Source: Bacteroidia bacterium (GTDB taxonomy: Bacteria; Bacteroidota; Bacteroidia; JADZBD01). From it: a stretch of 64,000 bases of DNA. The stretch is taken from the NCBI GenBank assembly GCA_020054095.1, contig JAGVMA010000052.1:62001-126000 (forward strand), written 5' to 3'. The position numbers and the translations under genes were made by a program. The notes beneath the pieces are model-generated. The model saw only the letters and a program-made list of their open reading frames with translations, was not told the DNA's origin and did no database searches. Positions 36,288 through 44,330 of this stretch are shown in pieces; position 1 is the first letter of the stretch; every line of letters starts with the position of its first letter.

Positions 36288-36944
36288 TTATTGCTTAATG
36301 ATTAATAAATTTTTGGCCACTTGGTTACTGATAAAAAATGACTTGCCTTTGTTTACTGAAATCAAAAGTGATTTATCGTAACTATTCTCCTCTTCTAATT
36401 TTATTTCACATCCGAGTTTTATTCCGCATTTTTCAAGGTACCTCAGAAAATCTGTGCTATGGTCAATCACTCCGGTAAGTTTTGTTTTATCACTAACTGC
36501 TGCACTTGAAAGCAGCATTGATTTTTGTACCGCTATTTTACCATTCACATCGGGTATAGGGTCGCCATGCGGATCGAACTTTGGAAAATTAAGCGCTTTT
36601 TCCACCTGCTCTATTAACTTATCGGAATTAATGTGTTCTAACTGCTCAGCCACATCGTGTACCTCGTCCCACCTAAAATCTAACTTCTCTACTAAAAACA
36701 TTTCCCACAGTCGGTGTTTTCTAATTATAGCCAGCGCTGTTTTTCGCCCTTTTTCAGTAAGCGTTAAACCTTTGTATTTTTTGTAGTTAACTTGCTTTTT
36801 GGAAGCCAGTTTTAAAATCATATCGGTAACAGATGCTGCTTTGGTATTCATTTCAGCTGCAATGTCATTGGTGTAAACCACATCTGTATTTTCCATTAGC
36901 TTATAGATACACTTGAGATAATTCTCTTCGGTGTGCGAATTCAT
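36288..36944 (-). CDS. DtxR/MntR family metal-dependent transcriptional repressor
   Basis: A metal-sensing repressor. The N-terminal winged helix (about 1-65) reads NYLKCIYKLMENTDVVYTND and AASVTDMILKLASKKQ. The dimerisation and metal-binding domain (about 65-140) has HRLWEMFLVEKLDF...HDVAEQLEHI. The C-terminal part looks like an SH3/FeoA domain. At 218 residues it is the long, IdeR-like form. It heads a pair with the ZIP transporter and has a DtxR-like palindrome inside its own promoter. Iron versus manganese cannot be decided. Confidence 0.92.
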   Translation of the reverse strand: MNSHTEENYLKCIYKLMENTDVVYTNDIAAEMNTKAASVTDMILKLASKKQVNYKKYKGLTLTEKGRKTALAIIRKHRLWEMFLVEKLDFRWDEVHDVAEQLEHINSDKLIEQVEKALNFPKFDPHGDPIPDVNGKIAVQKSMLLSSAAVSDKTKLTGVIDHSTDFLRYLEKCGIKLGCEIKLEEENSYDKSLLISVNKGKSFFISNQVAKNLLIIKQ

Positions 36945-36963
36945 GGAGGTAATAATTTTAGGG

Positions 36964-37014
36964 CAAATATAATATTTTTTTAGATTAGTCTAAATTTATT
37001 ATTAGGTTTGCTAA
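36964..37014. promoter_or_regulatory. DtxR-type operators in the divergent promoter region
   Basis: TTTAGATTAGTCTAAA (36979-36994) is a near-perfect palindrome. Extended, it matches 14 of 19 positions of the known DtxR consensus. It lies just upstream of the minus-strand -7 element TATATTTG (36971-36964), so bound repressor would block RNA polymerase. A looser repeat, TTAGGTTTGCTAA (37002-37014), lies 12 bp before the DUF1111 start and may be a second site acting on the rightward operon. Confidence 0.75.
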
Positions 37015-37026
37015 AAATTTTGTTAC

Positions 37027-38256
37027 ATGAATTATTCAAAAAGGTATTATGTCTTATTCGTAATTATACTATTTGTGTGCACAATTGTCGCCTGCGAAAA
37101 GCTGTTGCCAAAAGCACCAAATGAAGATGAAATTCTTGATGGGCCTGTTGAAGGATTAAGCGAATCGGAAAACGCACAGTTTTTTGCAGGTGACATTGCA
37201 TTTAATGATGAGGTATTTACCCCACAAACAGGGCTAGGCCCATATTTTGTTGCTAGCTCGTGCGGCACTTGCCATGCAGGTGATGGAAAAGGTCATCCAT
37301 TTAGCACGTTAACACGTTTTGGTCAAAATGATAGCACAGGCAATCAGTTTCTTTCTATGGGTGGACCGCAATTACAAAACAGAGCTATACCGAGTTATGT
37401 GCCCGAACAAATTCCCAATGGTGCAGCATTTACAAAACTAACACCACCTGCCAACACCGGATTAGGATTTTTGGCTGCCTTAACTGACGCACAAATACTT
37501 AGTAATGCTGACCCTAATGACATTAATGGTGATGGAATTTCCGGTGTTCCAAATTACATTTCCCCACCTTCATATTTTCAGCCGCAATGGTTTCACCAAT
37601 CGTTTAATGGAAAATATATTGGGCGTTTTGGAAAAAAGGCAGCTGCAATTGACCTGCTGCAACAAACAGTTAACGCATATAATCAAGATATGGGAGTTAC
37701 TTCCATCTTTTCAAATACAGAACCCTCAGTAAATGGTGTGCAAAGTCCTTATGGTGATAATGTACCCGATCCAGAAGTGTCGTCATCAAGTGTTTTAAAT
37801 GTTGTTTTTTATCTACGAACATTAAAGGCTCCTGTACAAAGAAATCAATCTGACCTAAATGTGCAAAACGGAAAAAATATATTTAAAAATATTGGCTGCG
37901 ATAAATGTCACATCTCACAATGGACAACCAATCAATCAGACATCATTGCATTATCATATAAAACATTTTATCCCTACACCGATTTGTTATTACATGATAT
38001 GGGTATGGATTTAGATGATGGGTACACCGAAGGCATTGCTAAAACAAGTGAATGGAAAACGCCAGCTCTATGGGGCATAGGATTATCGAAAAACTCACAG
38101 GGAGGGCAGTACTACTTAATGCACGATGGGCGAGCTAAAAGTATTGAATCTGCAATACAACTACATGGTGGTGAAGGACAAAATAGCAGACAACAATACA
38201 ACCTGTTGAACAATGCGGATAAAGAAGCTCTTATAAGTTTCCTTGAAAGTCTATAA
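37027..38256 (+). CDS. DUF1111 di-haem cytochrome c lipoprotein (putative thiol oxidoreductase)
   Basis: A lipoprotein signal (FVCTIVAC) is followed by a DUF1111/COG3488 domain. The first haem site is SCGTCHAGDGKGHPF (near 77) and the second is GCDKCHISQW (near 290). The conserved block IQLHGGEGQNSRQQYNLL closes the protein. The family is found next to iron-uptake genes in other bacteria, but its activity is unproven. It begins an operon with the Rieske and porin genes (TAATG junction) and is divergent from the metal regulator, so control by that repressor is likely. The cofactors imply an extracytoplasmic redox role. Confidence 0.85.
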   Translation: MNYSKRYYVLFVIILFVCTIVACEKLLPKAPNEDEILDGPVEGLSESENAQFFAGDIAFNDEVFTPQTGLGPYFVASSCGTCHAGDGKGHPFSTLTRFGQNDSTGNQFLSMGGPQLQNRAIPSYVPEQIPNGAAFTKLTPPANTGLGFLAALTDAQILSNADPNDINGDGISGVPNYISPPSYFQPQWFHQSFNGKYIGRFGKKAAAIDLLQQTVNAYNQDMGVTSIFSNTEPSVNGVQSPYGDNVPDPEVSSSSVLNVVFYLRTLKAPVQRNQSDLNVQNGKNIFKNIGCDKCHISQWTTNQSDIIALSYKTFYPYTDLLLHDMGMDLDDGYTEGIAKTSEWKTPALWGIGLSKNSQGGQYYLMHDGRAKSIESAIQLHGGEGQNSRQQYNLLNNADKEALISFLESL

Positions 38257-38693
38257 TGAAAAGATATGAATTTATAAAAACATGCGGCTTCGCCTGCATA
38301 GGATTAGGTGGCTTGTCTTTACTTAACTCTTGCATGGCAGTAAAACTTGTGCAGGTTGAAATCGAAAATAATAAATTAAAAATTTCACGGTCGGAGTTTG
38401 TTGAGATCAAAAATGGCAAAACTGTTATTAGACGATATATCATTATTAAAAGTAAACTATATGACTTTCCAATTATTCTCTACCGTTTCAGCGAGTCTGA
38501 ATTCTCGGCTCTGCTACTACGGTGCACACACCAAGGTGTTGAGCTAAACGTAAATGGCGATTTACTTTCTTGCTCAGCGCATGGCAGCGAGTTCAGCAAT
38601 AAAGGAGAACTTATACAAGGGCCAGCAGAAGAAGGGTTAAAAAAATACAACGTAACTTCTGATAAAGAATCAATTTATATACACCTATCATGA
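38256..38693 (+). CDS. Rieske [2Fe-2S] lipoprotein
   Basis: The cluster motifs are complete: CTHQGVEL and CSAHGSEF, giving two Cys and two His. The N-terminus KRYEFIKTCG resembles a Tat signal with Lys-Arg in place of the twin Arg, followed by a LNSC lipobox, so export in folded form is likely. At 145 residues it is a free-standing Rieske protein, not a bc1 subunit with a membrane anchor helix plus cytochrome b neighbour. Its start shares an A with the DUF1111 stop, and its end overlaps the porin gene by 4 bp. Confidence 0.85.
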   Translation: MKRYEFIKTCGFACIGLGGLSLLNSCMAVKLVQVEIENNKLKISRSEFVEIKNGKTVIRRYIIIKSKLYDFPIILYRFSESEFSALLLRCTHQGVELNVNGDLLSCSAHGSEFSNKGELIQGPAEEGLKKYNVTSDKESIYIHLS

Positions 38694-39913
38694 AAAAAAT
38701 ATTTTTTTTACTCATTTTAACTACATCAATCAAGTGCCTTGCACAAAAGGATAGCTCTTTTGTCAATCGTATTAAACCTGATACAAGTAAATTAAATTTG
38801 AATATGGATGCTTTGTACACGCGCCCATTTCTTCAAATAGGCAAGTTGCCACTTTCGCTGGGAGGGTATGTGGAAGCCAATAGCAGCTATTTTGGTACAA
38901 ATGGGATAAGGGAGGGACTTTCATTTCAATTACCACGCTTAACTCTATTCATGTCGTCTACAATAAAAAAGCGCATCAAATTTTTATCTGAAATTGAGTT
39001 TGAAGAAGGGGGCAGAAAAATTAGTATTGAGTTTGCATCAATGGATATAGAATTGCTTCCACTGCTTAATTTGCGAGGCGGCATTGTTATGAATCCAATT
39101 GGCGCATTCAATCAAAATCACGATGGTCCAAAATGGGAATTTATCAGTCGTCCAATTTCCGCAACAACAATTATTCCATCAACATGGAACACTGTTGGTT
39201 TCGGAGTCTTTGGCAAGTACAGGAGAAACAACCTAACATGGGCGTACGAGCTATATTTTACCAATGGATTTGATGACAAAATAATTGCAAACACCGAAAA
39301 CAGAACATGGCTGCCAGCAAGCAAACAAAACACCGAGCGATTTGAAAAAAGTTTTAATGGAGTGCCGCTAATAACAGCTAAAACAGCAGTGCGTTACAAA
39401 AAATTTGGAGAACTGGGCATTTCATGGATGGGTGGTGTGTATAATAAATTTGAAGTGGACGGATTAGTGATTGACAAAAGAAGGCGAATTGATTTACTCG
39501 CAATTGACTTTAATACAACACTACCTAAAATAAAGACCAATGTTAATATTGAATGGGTTTGGGCAATAGTAGATGTTCCAAAAACATACTCACAACAATT
39601 CGGAAGCAAACTACAAGGTGGATTTTTAGATATAGTTCAGCCTGTGATAAGGCGAAAAATATTGGGCTGGGAAAACAGCGTTGTCAACTTGGTTTTTCGA
39701 ACTGAATACACCGATTATAACGTAAGCAATTTTAATGAAACAGGTGAAAATATTTACGATCATCTCATTGCTATTGTACCAGGCATTAGTTTCAGACCAA
39801 GTTCACAAACTGTGATAAGAGCCAATTACAGATATCATTGGCAAAGAGATATATTGGGGAATCCACCAGCATTAACAGCAGGATTTCAATTTGGATTTTC
39901 CACCTATTTTTAG
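38690..39913 (+). CDS. Outer-membrane porin-like protein
   Basis: A signal peptide (ending KCLAQ) is followed by a barrel of about 16 strands: LPLSLGGYVEANSSYFG, FLSEIEFEEGGRKISIEFAS, GELGISWMGGVYNKFEVDG and, at the end, RANYRYHWQRDILGN. The protein closes with an aromatic C-terminus (FGFSTYF). It resembles the phosphate-selective porin/OprP-like group. As the third gene of the DUF1111-Rieske operon it probably imports the substrate or metal complex that the two redox proteins act on, which is inference. Confidence 0.75.
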   Translation: MKKIFFLLILTTSIKCLAQKDSSFVNRIKPDTSKLNLNMDALYTRPFLQIGKLPLSLGGYVEANSSYFGTNGIREGLSFQLPRLTLFMSSTIKKRIKFLSEIEFEEGGRKISIEFASMDIELLPLLNLRGGIVMNPIGAFNQNHDGPKWEFISRPISATTIIPSTWNTVGFGVFGKYRRNNLTWAYELYFTNGFDDKIIANTENRTWLPASKQNTERFEKSFNGVPLITAKTAVRYKKFGELGISWMGGVYNKFEVDGLVIDKRRRIDLLAIDFNTTLPKIKTNVNIEWVWAIVDVPKTYSQQFGSKLQGGFLDIVQPVIRRKILGWENSVVNLVFRTEYTDYNVSNFNETGENIYDHLIAIVPGISFRPSSQTVIRANYRYHWQRDILGNPPALTAGFQFGFSTYF

Positions 39914-40007
39914 CGGCAAAAAATATTTTTTATTTAAAAACAGATTAATAACGCTAACGTACCAATTGTTATCAACATTTAGCTACTCATTGCTATTAAC
40001 ATAAAAA

Positions 40008-40047
40008 TGCAGTTTTGTTTAAAAGAAGCAGTTAAAAACAAACTGCA
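40008..40047. repeat. Inverted repeat upstream of parA
   Basis: TGCAGTTT (40008-40015) and AAACTGCA (40040-40047) are perfect complements, and nearby bases extend the pairing imperfectly. No T run follows, so it is unlikely to be a terminator. It lies 60 bp before the parA start, near a TACTTTTA -7-like sequence, and may be a regulatory site or RNA hairpin. Confidence 0.45.
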
Positions 40048-40107
40048 CTCCTACTCTATTAAGTACTTTTAGCCCATTAAAATTAATAAGCACTAAAACA
40101 AAACACA

Positions 40108-40923
40108 ATGGGAAAAATTATTGCAATTGCCAATCAAAAAGGTGGAGTAGGAAAAACAACTACCGCCATCAATCTTGCTGCGAGTTTAGCTGTGCTTGAG
40201 AAAAAAACACTTTTGGTTGATGCCGATCCTCAAGCCAATTCTACTTCAGGAGTTGGATTTGACCCAAAAAATATTAAGACAAGTATTTACGAATGTTTAA
40301 TTGAGGGAATAGATCCGAAAGGAATTATATTAAGTACCGAAACACCAAACCTTGATATATTGCCTGCTCATATAGATTTAGTGGGCGCTGAATTAGAACT
40401 AATAAATATGCCTAATCGCGAAAAGATGATGCGAAAAGCATTTGAAAAACTAAAAGATGATTACGATTTTATTATAATTGATTGCTCTCCATCGCTTGGA
40501 CTTATCACAGTTAATTCATTAACAGCCGCAAATTCAGTATTAATTCCCGTTCAGTGCGAATTTTTTGCTTTAGAAGGATTGGGCAAATTACTAAACACAA
40601 TCAAAATAGTACAGGCGAGATTAAACCCCGAACTAAATATTGAAGGAATATTACTAACGATGTATGACATACGCTTGCGCTTGTGCAATAATGTGGTGGA
40701 AGAGGTTAAAACACATTTTCAGTCAATGGTGTTTGATACCATTATACAACGCAACACCAAGCTGGGCGAAGCACCAAGTTTTGGACAAACAATTATAATG
40801 CACGATGCCACCAGCAAAGGAGCAATCAGCTACCTTAACTTAGCACGCGAAATTTTGCAAAAAAATCATTTAACAAGAATGAGCGAAGGTGAGAAAGTGA
40901 TAAATATGACCGAGCAAAACTGA
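40108..40923 (+). CDS. parA: ParA/Soj family chromosome-partitioning ATPase
   Basis: A deviant Walker A ATPase that moves the origin region with ParB. The 271 residues show NQKGGVGKTT at 9-18, LLVDADPQANS (Walker A') and FIIIDCSPSLGLIT (Walker B), followed by VQCEFFALEGL. The C-terminus has the usual RNTKLGEAPSFGQTI block. ParB is normally next to it, but here the following gene is a convergent response regulator whose stop lies 3 bp away. No parS-like site (GTTTCACGTGAAAC) is seen in the window. Confidence 0.95.
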   Translation: MGKIIAIANQKGGVGKTTTAINLAASLAVLEKKTLLVDADPQANSTSGVGFDPKNIKTSIYECLIEGIDPKGIILSTETPNLDILPAHIDLVGAELELINMPNREKMMRKAFEKLKDDYDFIIIDCSPSLGLITVNSLTAANSVLIPVQCEFFALEGLGKLLNTIKIVQARLNPELNIEGILLTMYDIRLRLCNNVVEEVKTHFQSMVFDTIIQRNTKLGEAPSFGQTIIMHDATSKGAISYLNLAREILQKNHLTRMSEGEKVINMTEQN

Positions 40924-40926
40924 TTG

Positions 40927-41616
40927 CTACTTGCAAAACTTGTAGCCTACACCTCTTACAGAATAAAAATGTTTCGGCTCACGCTGATTTTCTTCAAAGT
41001 ATTTTCTGAAATTAACAATGTAGTTATCAATAGTGCGCGTAGTAGGGTAAACATCCACTCCCCAAATTGTTTGCAGAATATCTTCGCGAGAAACCACTTG
41101 ACTTTCTCGTTCAATTAAAAGTTTTAGTAACAAAATTTCGCGTTTGCTAATTTGGCGGTTTATCCCGTCAATACACTTTATATCGTAAGTGTTAAAATTA
41201 ATTTCGCAATTACCAAATGTGAATGAATTAATAACAGCAACCTCGGTTTTCAATGACCGTCTCAATAAAATTTGAACTCGTAAGAGAAATTCCTCCAGAT
41301 TAAATGGCTTGGTTAAATAATCATCTGCTCCTAATCGCAAACCGGTAATTTTATCATCGCTACTATTCTTTGCAGTTAAAAATAAAATAGGCACTTGGTT
41401 GTTTTCAAGTCGGATAGACTGACAGAGTGTAAAGCCATCTACGTGCGGAAGCATTACATCGAGCACCACCAAATCAAAACGAGCGGATTTAAACTCTCGC
41501 ATTACTTTTCTTCCATCATCACACACAGCAACATGATAGCCCTCCAACTCCAAATTAAGCTTAATGCTTTTTTGCAAGCTCTCCTCATCTTCTACCAATA
41601 AAATCCTATGGCTCAT
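40927..41616 (-). CDS. OmpR-family response regulator
   Basis: A two-component transcription factor. The receiver domain has the acidic pair at the N-terminus (VEDEES), the phospho-acceptor Asp at about 53 (LVVLDVMLPHVDGF) and the conserved Lys (FLTAKNSSDD). The DNA-binding winged helix ends with the family-typical FYSVRGVGYKF. No histidine kinase gene is adjacent, so its partner lies elsewhere. Its end lies 3 bp from the parA stop. Confidence 0.93.
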   Translation of the reverse strand: MSHRILLVEDEESLQKSIKLNLELEGYHVAVCDDGRKVMREFKSARFDLVVLDVMLPHVDGFTLCQSIRLENNQVPILFLTAKNSSDDKITGLRLGADDYLTKPFNLEEFLLRVQILLRRSLKTEVAVINSFTFGNCEINFNTYDIKCIDGINRQISKREILLLKLLIERESQVVSREDILQTIWGVDVYPTTRTIDNYIVNFRKYFEENQREPKHFYSVRGVGYKFCK

Positions 41617-41689
41617 GTATTTCGTAAATCTGTTTTGCTAAATTACTTATTTTTATCTTTTACAATTGAAGTGTTAGCGGCAAGAATGA

Positions 41690-42955
41690 ATGAGTAATAA
41701 AAAAGAAAACCAGATGCAATCAATTGCGATAATAGGAACAGGCATTGCCGGAATGGGCGCAGCGCATTTTTTAAAAGATAAATATGATTTAACTATTTAT
41801 GAAAAAAATAATTATGTAGGCGGTCACACTAATACTGTAACTGTTGACGAAAACGGCTCACCCGCTTATATTGATACTGGTTTTATGGTATTTAACCATG
41901 TAACCTATCCGCATTTAACAAAATTATTTAACGACTTAGCTGTACCGACAAAAAAAACAAGCATGTCCTTTAGCGTTCAGCACATCCCAAGCAGTCTTGA
42001 ATATTGCGGCTCAGGAATAAATGGATTGTTTGCACAGCGGAAAAATATTTTCAGCATAACGCACATAAAAATGCTGATGCAAATTACCCGATTTAACAAA
42101 GAGAGCATCAAAATACTTGACAATCCAAAATACGACAGCTATTCGCTTGACGATTACATGAAAGAACAGGGTTTTGGTGAAGATATGCTTTGGAAATATT
42201 TAATTCCAATGAGCTCGGCAGTATGGAGCACACCAATGGATTTAATGTTAAAATTTCCGGCAAAAACTTTAATTCGTTTTTTTTACAATCACGGTTTTTT
42301 GGGACTAAACACGCAGCACCAATGGTACACCGTTGTAAACGGAAGTAAAACATACCGCGATATTTTAATAGCACCGTTTAAAAATAAGATTGAAACCAAC
42401 AATGCGGTAATAAGCGTTACGCGCGAAAATGGAAAAGCGATAGTTAAAGCAAAAAACGGAACTCAAAGAATATTCGACAGAGTAGTTATTGCCGCTCACG
42501 CTGACGAGGCGCTGGCATTGCTTGCTAATCCAACACGAGAGGAGGTGAGATTACTTAGTTGTTTTAAATACCAAGAAAACATTGCTACACTTCACACGGA
42601 TGAAAGCATAATGCCAAAAACAAAATTAACTTGGAGTAGTTGGAACTATCGAATTGATAAAAAGGACAATGCGTTAGAGCCATCAACTATTTATTGGATG
42701 AACAGCTTGCAGCAAGTATCAAAAAACAAAAACTATTTTGTTTCCATCAATAACCCTGATATTATTGATAAGAATAAAGCATTGAAGACAATTAAATATA
42801 CTCACCCACTTTTTGATATTGATGCACAAACTGCACAAAAAGAATTAACTCAATTAAATAAAACTGGGCCTATCTATTTTATCGGCAGCTATTTCAGATA
42901 TGGATTTCATGAAGATGCATTACTATCAAGTGTGGAATTGTGCAAAGGGTTGTAA
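41690..42955 (+). CDS. NAD/FAD-binding oxidoreductase (COG2907 amine-oxidase-like)
   Basis: A flavoprotein with the Rossmann motif IIGTGIAGMGAAHFL near residue 12 and the FAD-binding YEKNNYVGGHTNT that follows. Inside it carries the COG2907 blocks IDTGFMVFNHVTYPHL and SAVWSTPMDLMLKFPA. At 421 residues it is full length. In many bacteria this gene clusters with DUF1365 and cyclopropane-fatty-acid synthase and acts on lipids; neither is present here. It ends 3 bp before the convergent fmt. Confidence 0.85.
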   Translation: MSNKKENQMQSIAIIGTGIAGMGAAHFLKDKYDLTIYEKNNYVGGHTNTVTVDENGSPAYIDTGFMVFNHVTYPHLTKLFNDLAVPTKKTSMSFSVQHIPSSLEYCGSGINGLFAQRKNIFSITHIKMLMQITRFNKESIKILDNPKYDSYSLDDYMKEQGFGEDMLWKYLIPMSSAVWSTPMDLMLKFPAKTLIRFFYNHGFLGLNTQHQWYTVVNGSKTYRDILIAPFKNKIETNNAVISVTRENGKAIVKAKNGTQRIFDRVVIAAHADEALALLANPTREEVRLLSCFKYQENIATLHTDESIMPKTKLTWSSWNYRIDKKDNALEPSTIYWMNSLQQVSKNKNYFVSINNPDIIDKNKALKTIKYTHPLFDIDAQTAQKELTQLNKTGPIYFIGSYFRYGFHEDALLSSVELCKGL

Positions 42956-42958
42956 TTT

Positions 42959-43924
42959 CTATGCCAATTTCCATTCGTTTGTAATTTTAAATCCTCTAAG
43001 AAAATCTTCCACTAACATTCTTTTTTTGCCTTCCATTTGTAAATCTAAAATGGCTATACATCCATCACAGCAGTTAATGTGTAAGTAGTTTTTACCATCG
43101 GTACTCATAGCCGTTTCAGAAATAGTATCTGTTTTTTTTGCATTAAATATTTTGAGTTGGTATTCTTTATTATCGGGTGATAGTATTGTGGTAAAAGCAC
43201 CCGGGTAAGGGCTTAATCCCCTAATCAAATTGTTAACATCTGCTTTCGGTTTTGAAAAATTAATTTTACAATCCTCCTTAAATATTTTGGGTGCGTGCTT
43301 TAACTCAGCGTTAGGATTAATAAAATTACTTTGTTCTATTTGCTCGAAACTGTTAGCTTCTATTGCATTAACAGTTTTTAGCACCAACTCGGCACCAATG
43401 TGCATTAGCTTATCGTGTACTGTGCCGGCAGTGTCATTTTCAAGTATTGAAATTTTTTCACGGAAAATAATTTTGCCGGTATCAATTTCATGTTTTAAAA
43501 AAAATGTAGTTACACCTGTTTCGACTTCGCCATTTATCACTGCCCAATTAATGGGGGAAGCACCCCTGTATTGTGGCAGCAAGGAGCCATGCAGATTAAA
43601 AGTACCTAAGCGAGGCATTTGCCAAACCACTTCAGGTAACATTCTAAAAGCAACTACAATTTGTAAATCGGCATTCAGTTGTTTCAGTTCAAAAAGGAAC
43701 TGTGAATCTTTTAATTTTTCGGGCTGTAAAACACTTAATCCATTTTGTTCGGCAAAAATTTTCACTGCACTTTGCTGCACTTTAAGTCCTCTGCCGGCTG
43801 GCTTATCGGGGGCGGTAACTACAGCTACCACATTAAAGCCAGCATCAATAATTTTCTTTAAGGACTCCACAGCAAAATCAGGAGTGCCCATAAAAACAAT
43901 TCGTAAATTATTTTTTTGCAACAT
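42959..43924 (-). CDS. fmt: Methionyl-tRNA formyltransferase
   Basis: It formylates initiator Met-tRNA using 10-formyltetrahydrofolate. The N-terminal hydrolase-like domain has VFMGTPDFAVESL, PDKPAGRGLKV and the catalytic block NLHGSLLPQYRGASPINWAV (Asn and His), with Asp in HEIDTGKI. The C-terminal tRNA-binding domain runs from about 205. Its ATG shares an A with the stop of the upstream lipoprotein gene (TAATG). The def gene is not nearby. Confidence 0.96.
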   Translation of the reverse strand: MLQKNNLRIVFMGTPDFAVESLKKIIDAGFNVVAVVTAPDKPAGRGLKVQQSAVKIFAEQNGLSVLQPEKLKDSQFLFELKQLNADLQIVVAFRMLPEVVWQMPRLGTFNLHGSLLPQYRGASPINWAVINGEVETGVTTFFLKHEIDTGKIIFREKISILENDTAGTVHDKLMHIGAELVLKTVNAIEANSFEQIEQSNFINPNAELKHAPKIFKEDCKINFSKPKADVNNLIRGLSPYPGAFTTILSPDNKEYQLKIFNAKKTDTISETAMSTDGKNYLHINCCDGCIAILDLQMEGKKRMLVEDFLRGFKITNEWKLA

Positions 43925-44289
43925 TATTTTTTTAATTCAATTGCCACCACATTAACTACATCGCCTGCCATGCAAGTTGTCATTGCATCTTTTTCAGCCG
44001 TAAATTTTATCCAAACTTGTAAATCGTTTTTCTGAAAATTGGTAGGCAATGGAGTGTATGGTTGCAACAATTTCTGATTCATCAATCTGAGCATCCAGGT
44101 ACAGCCGTCCACTTCGTATATTATTACAGTGGCTTCCAGAAAACCCTCTGCTTCAAAATCGCGAGGTGATGGTGGCGTATTAGTAGTAGTGGTATCTGTT
44201 TTTATTTTCTTTTTACTACAACAAGCATTAAATGAAAAAGAAAAGATTAAAACAGAAAAAATGATTGCAATATTGTTAAGTTTGCTCAT
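43924..44289 (-). CDS. Hypothetical small lipoprotein
   Basis: A 121-residue protein with a lipoprotein signal ending FNACCS, a Thr/Pro-rich linker and a compact strand-rich domain (EGFLEATVIIYEVDGCTWMLRL...LQVWIKFTAEKD). I do not recognise a family. It is co-transcribed with and coupled to fmt. The function is unknown. Confidence 0.65.
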   Translation of the reverse strand: MSKLNNIAIIFSVLIFSFSFNACCSKKKIKTDTTTTNTPPSPRDFEAEGFLEATVIIYEVDGCTWMLRLMNQKLLQPYTPLPTNFQKNDLQVWIKFTAEKDAMTTCMAGDVVNVVAIELKK

Positions 44290-44330
44290 AAATGTAATTT
44301 TATTTAAAATTAATTTTATTTTTCAAATCA

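Noticed and set aside
40000-40107. parS centromere site near parA
   Set aside because: The inverted repeat TGCAGTTT/AAACTGCA does not resemble the parS consensus and has a long spacer.
43230-43955. A 241-codon open frame on the plus strand across fmt
   Set aside because: It is antisense to a well-conserved gene, and its composition (many Ser, Cys and Leu) is that of a reverse-strand shadow.
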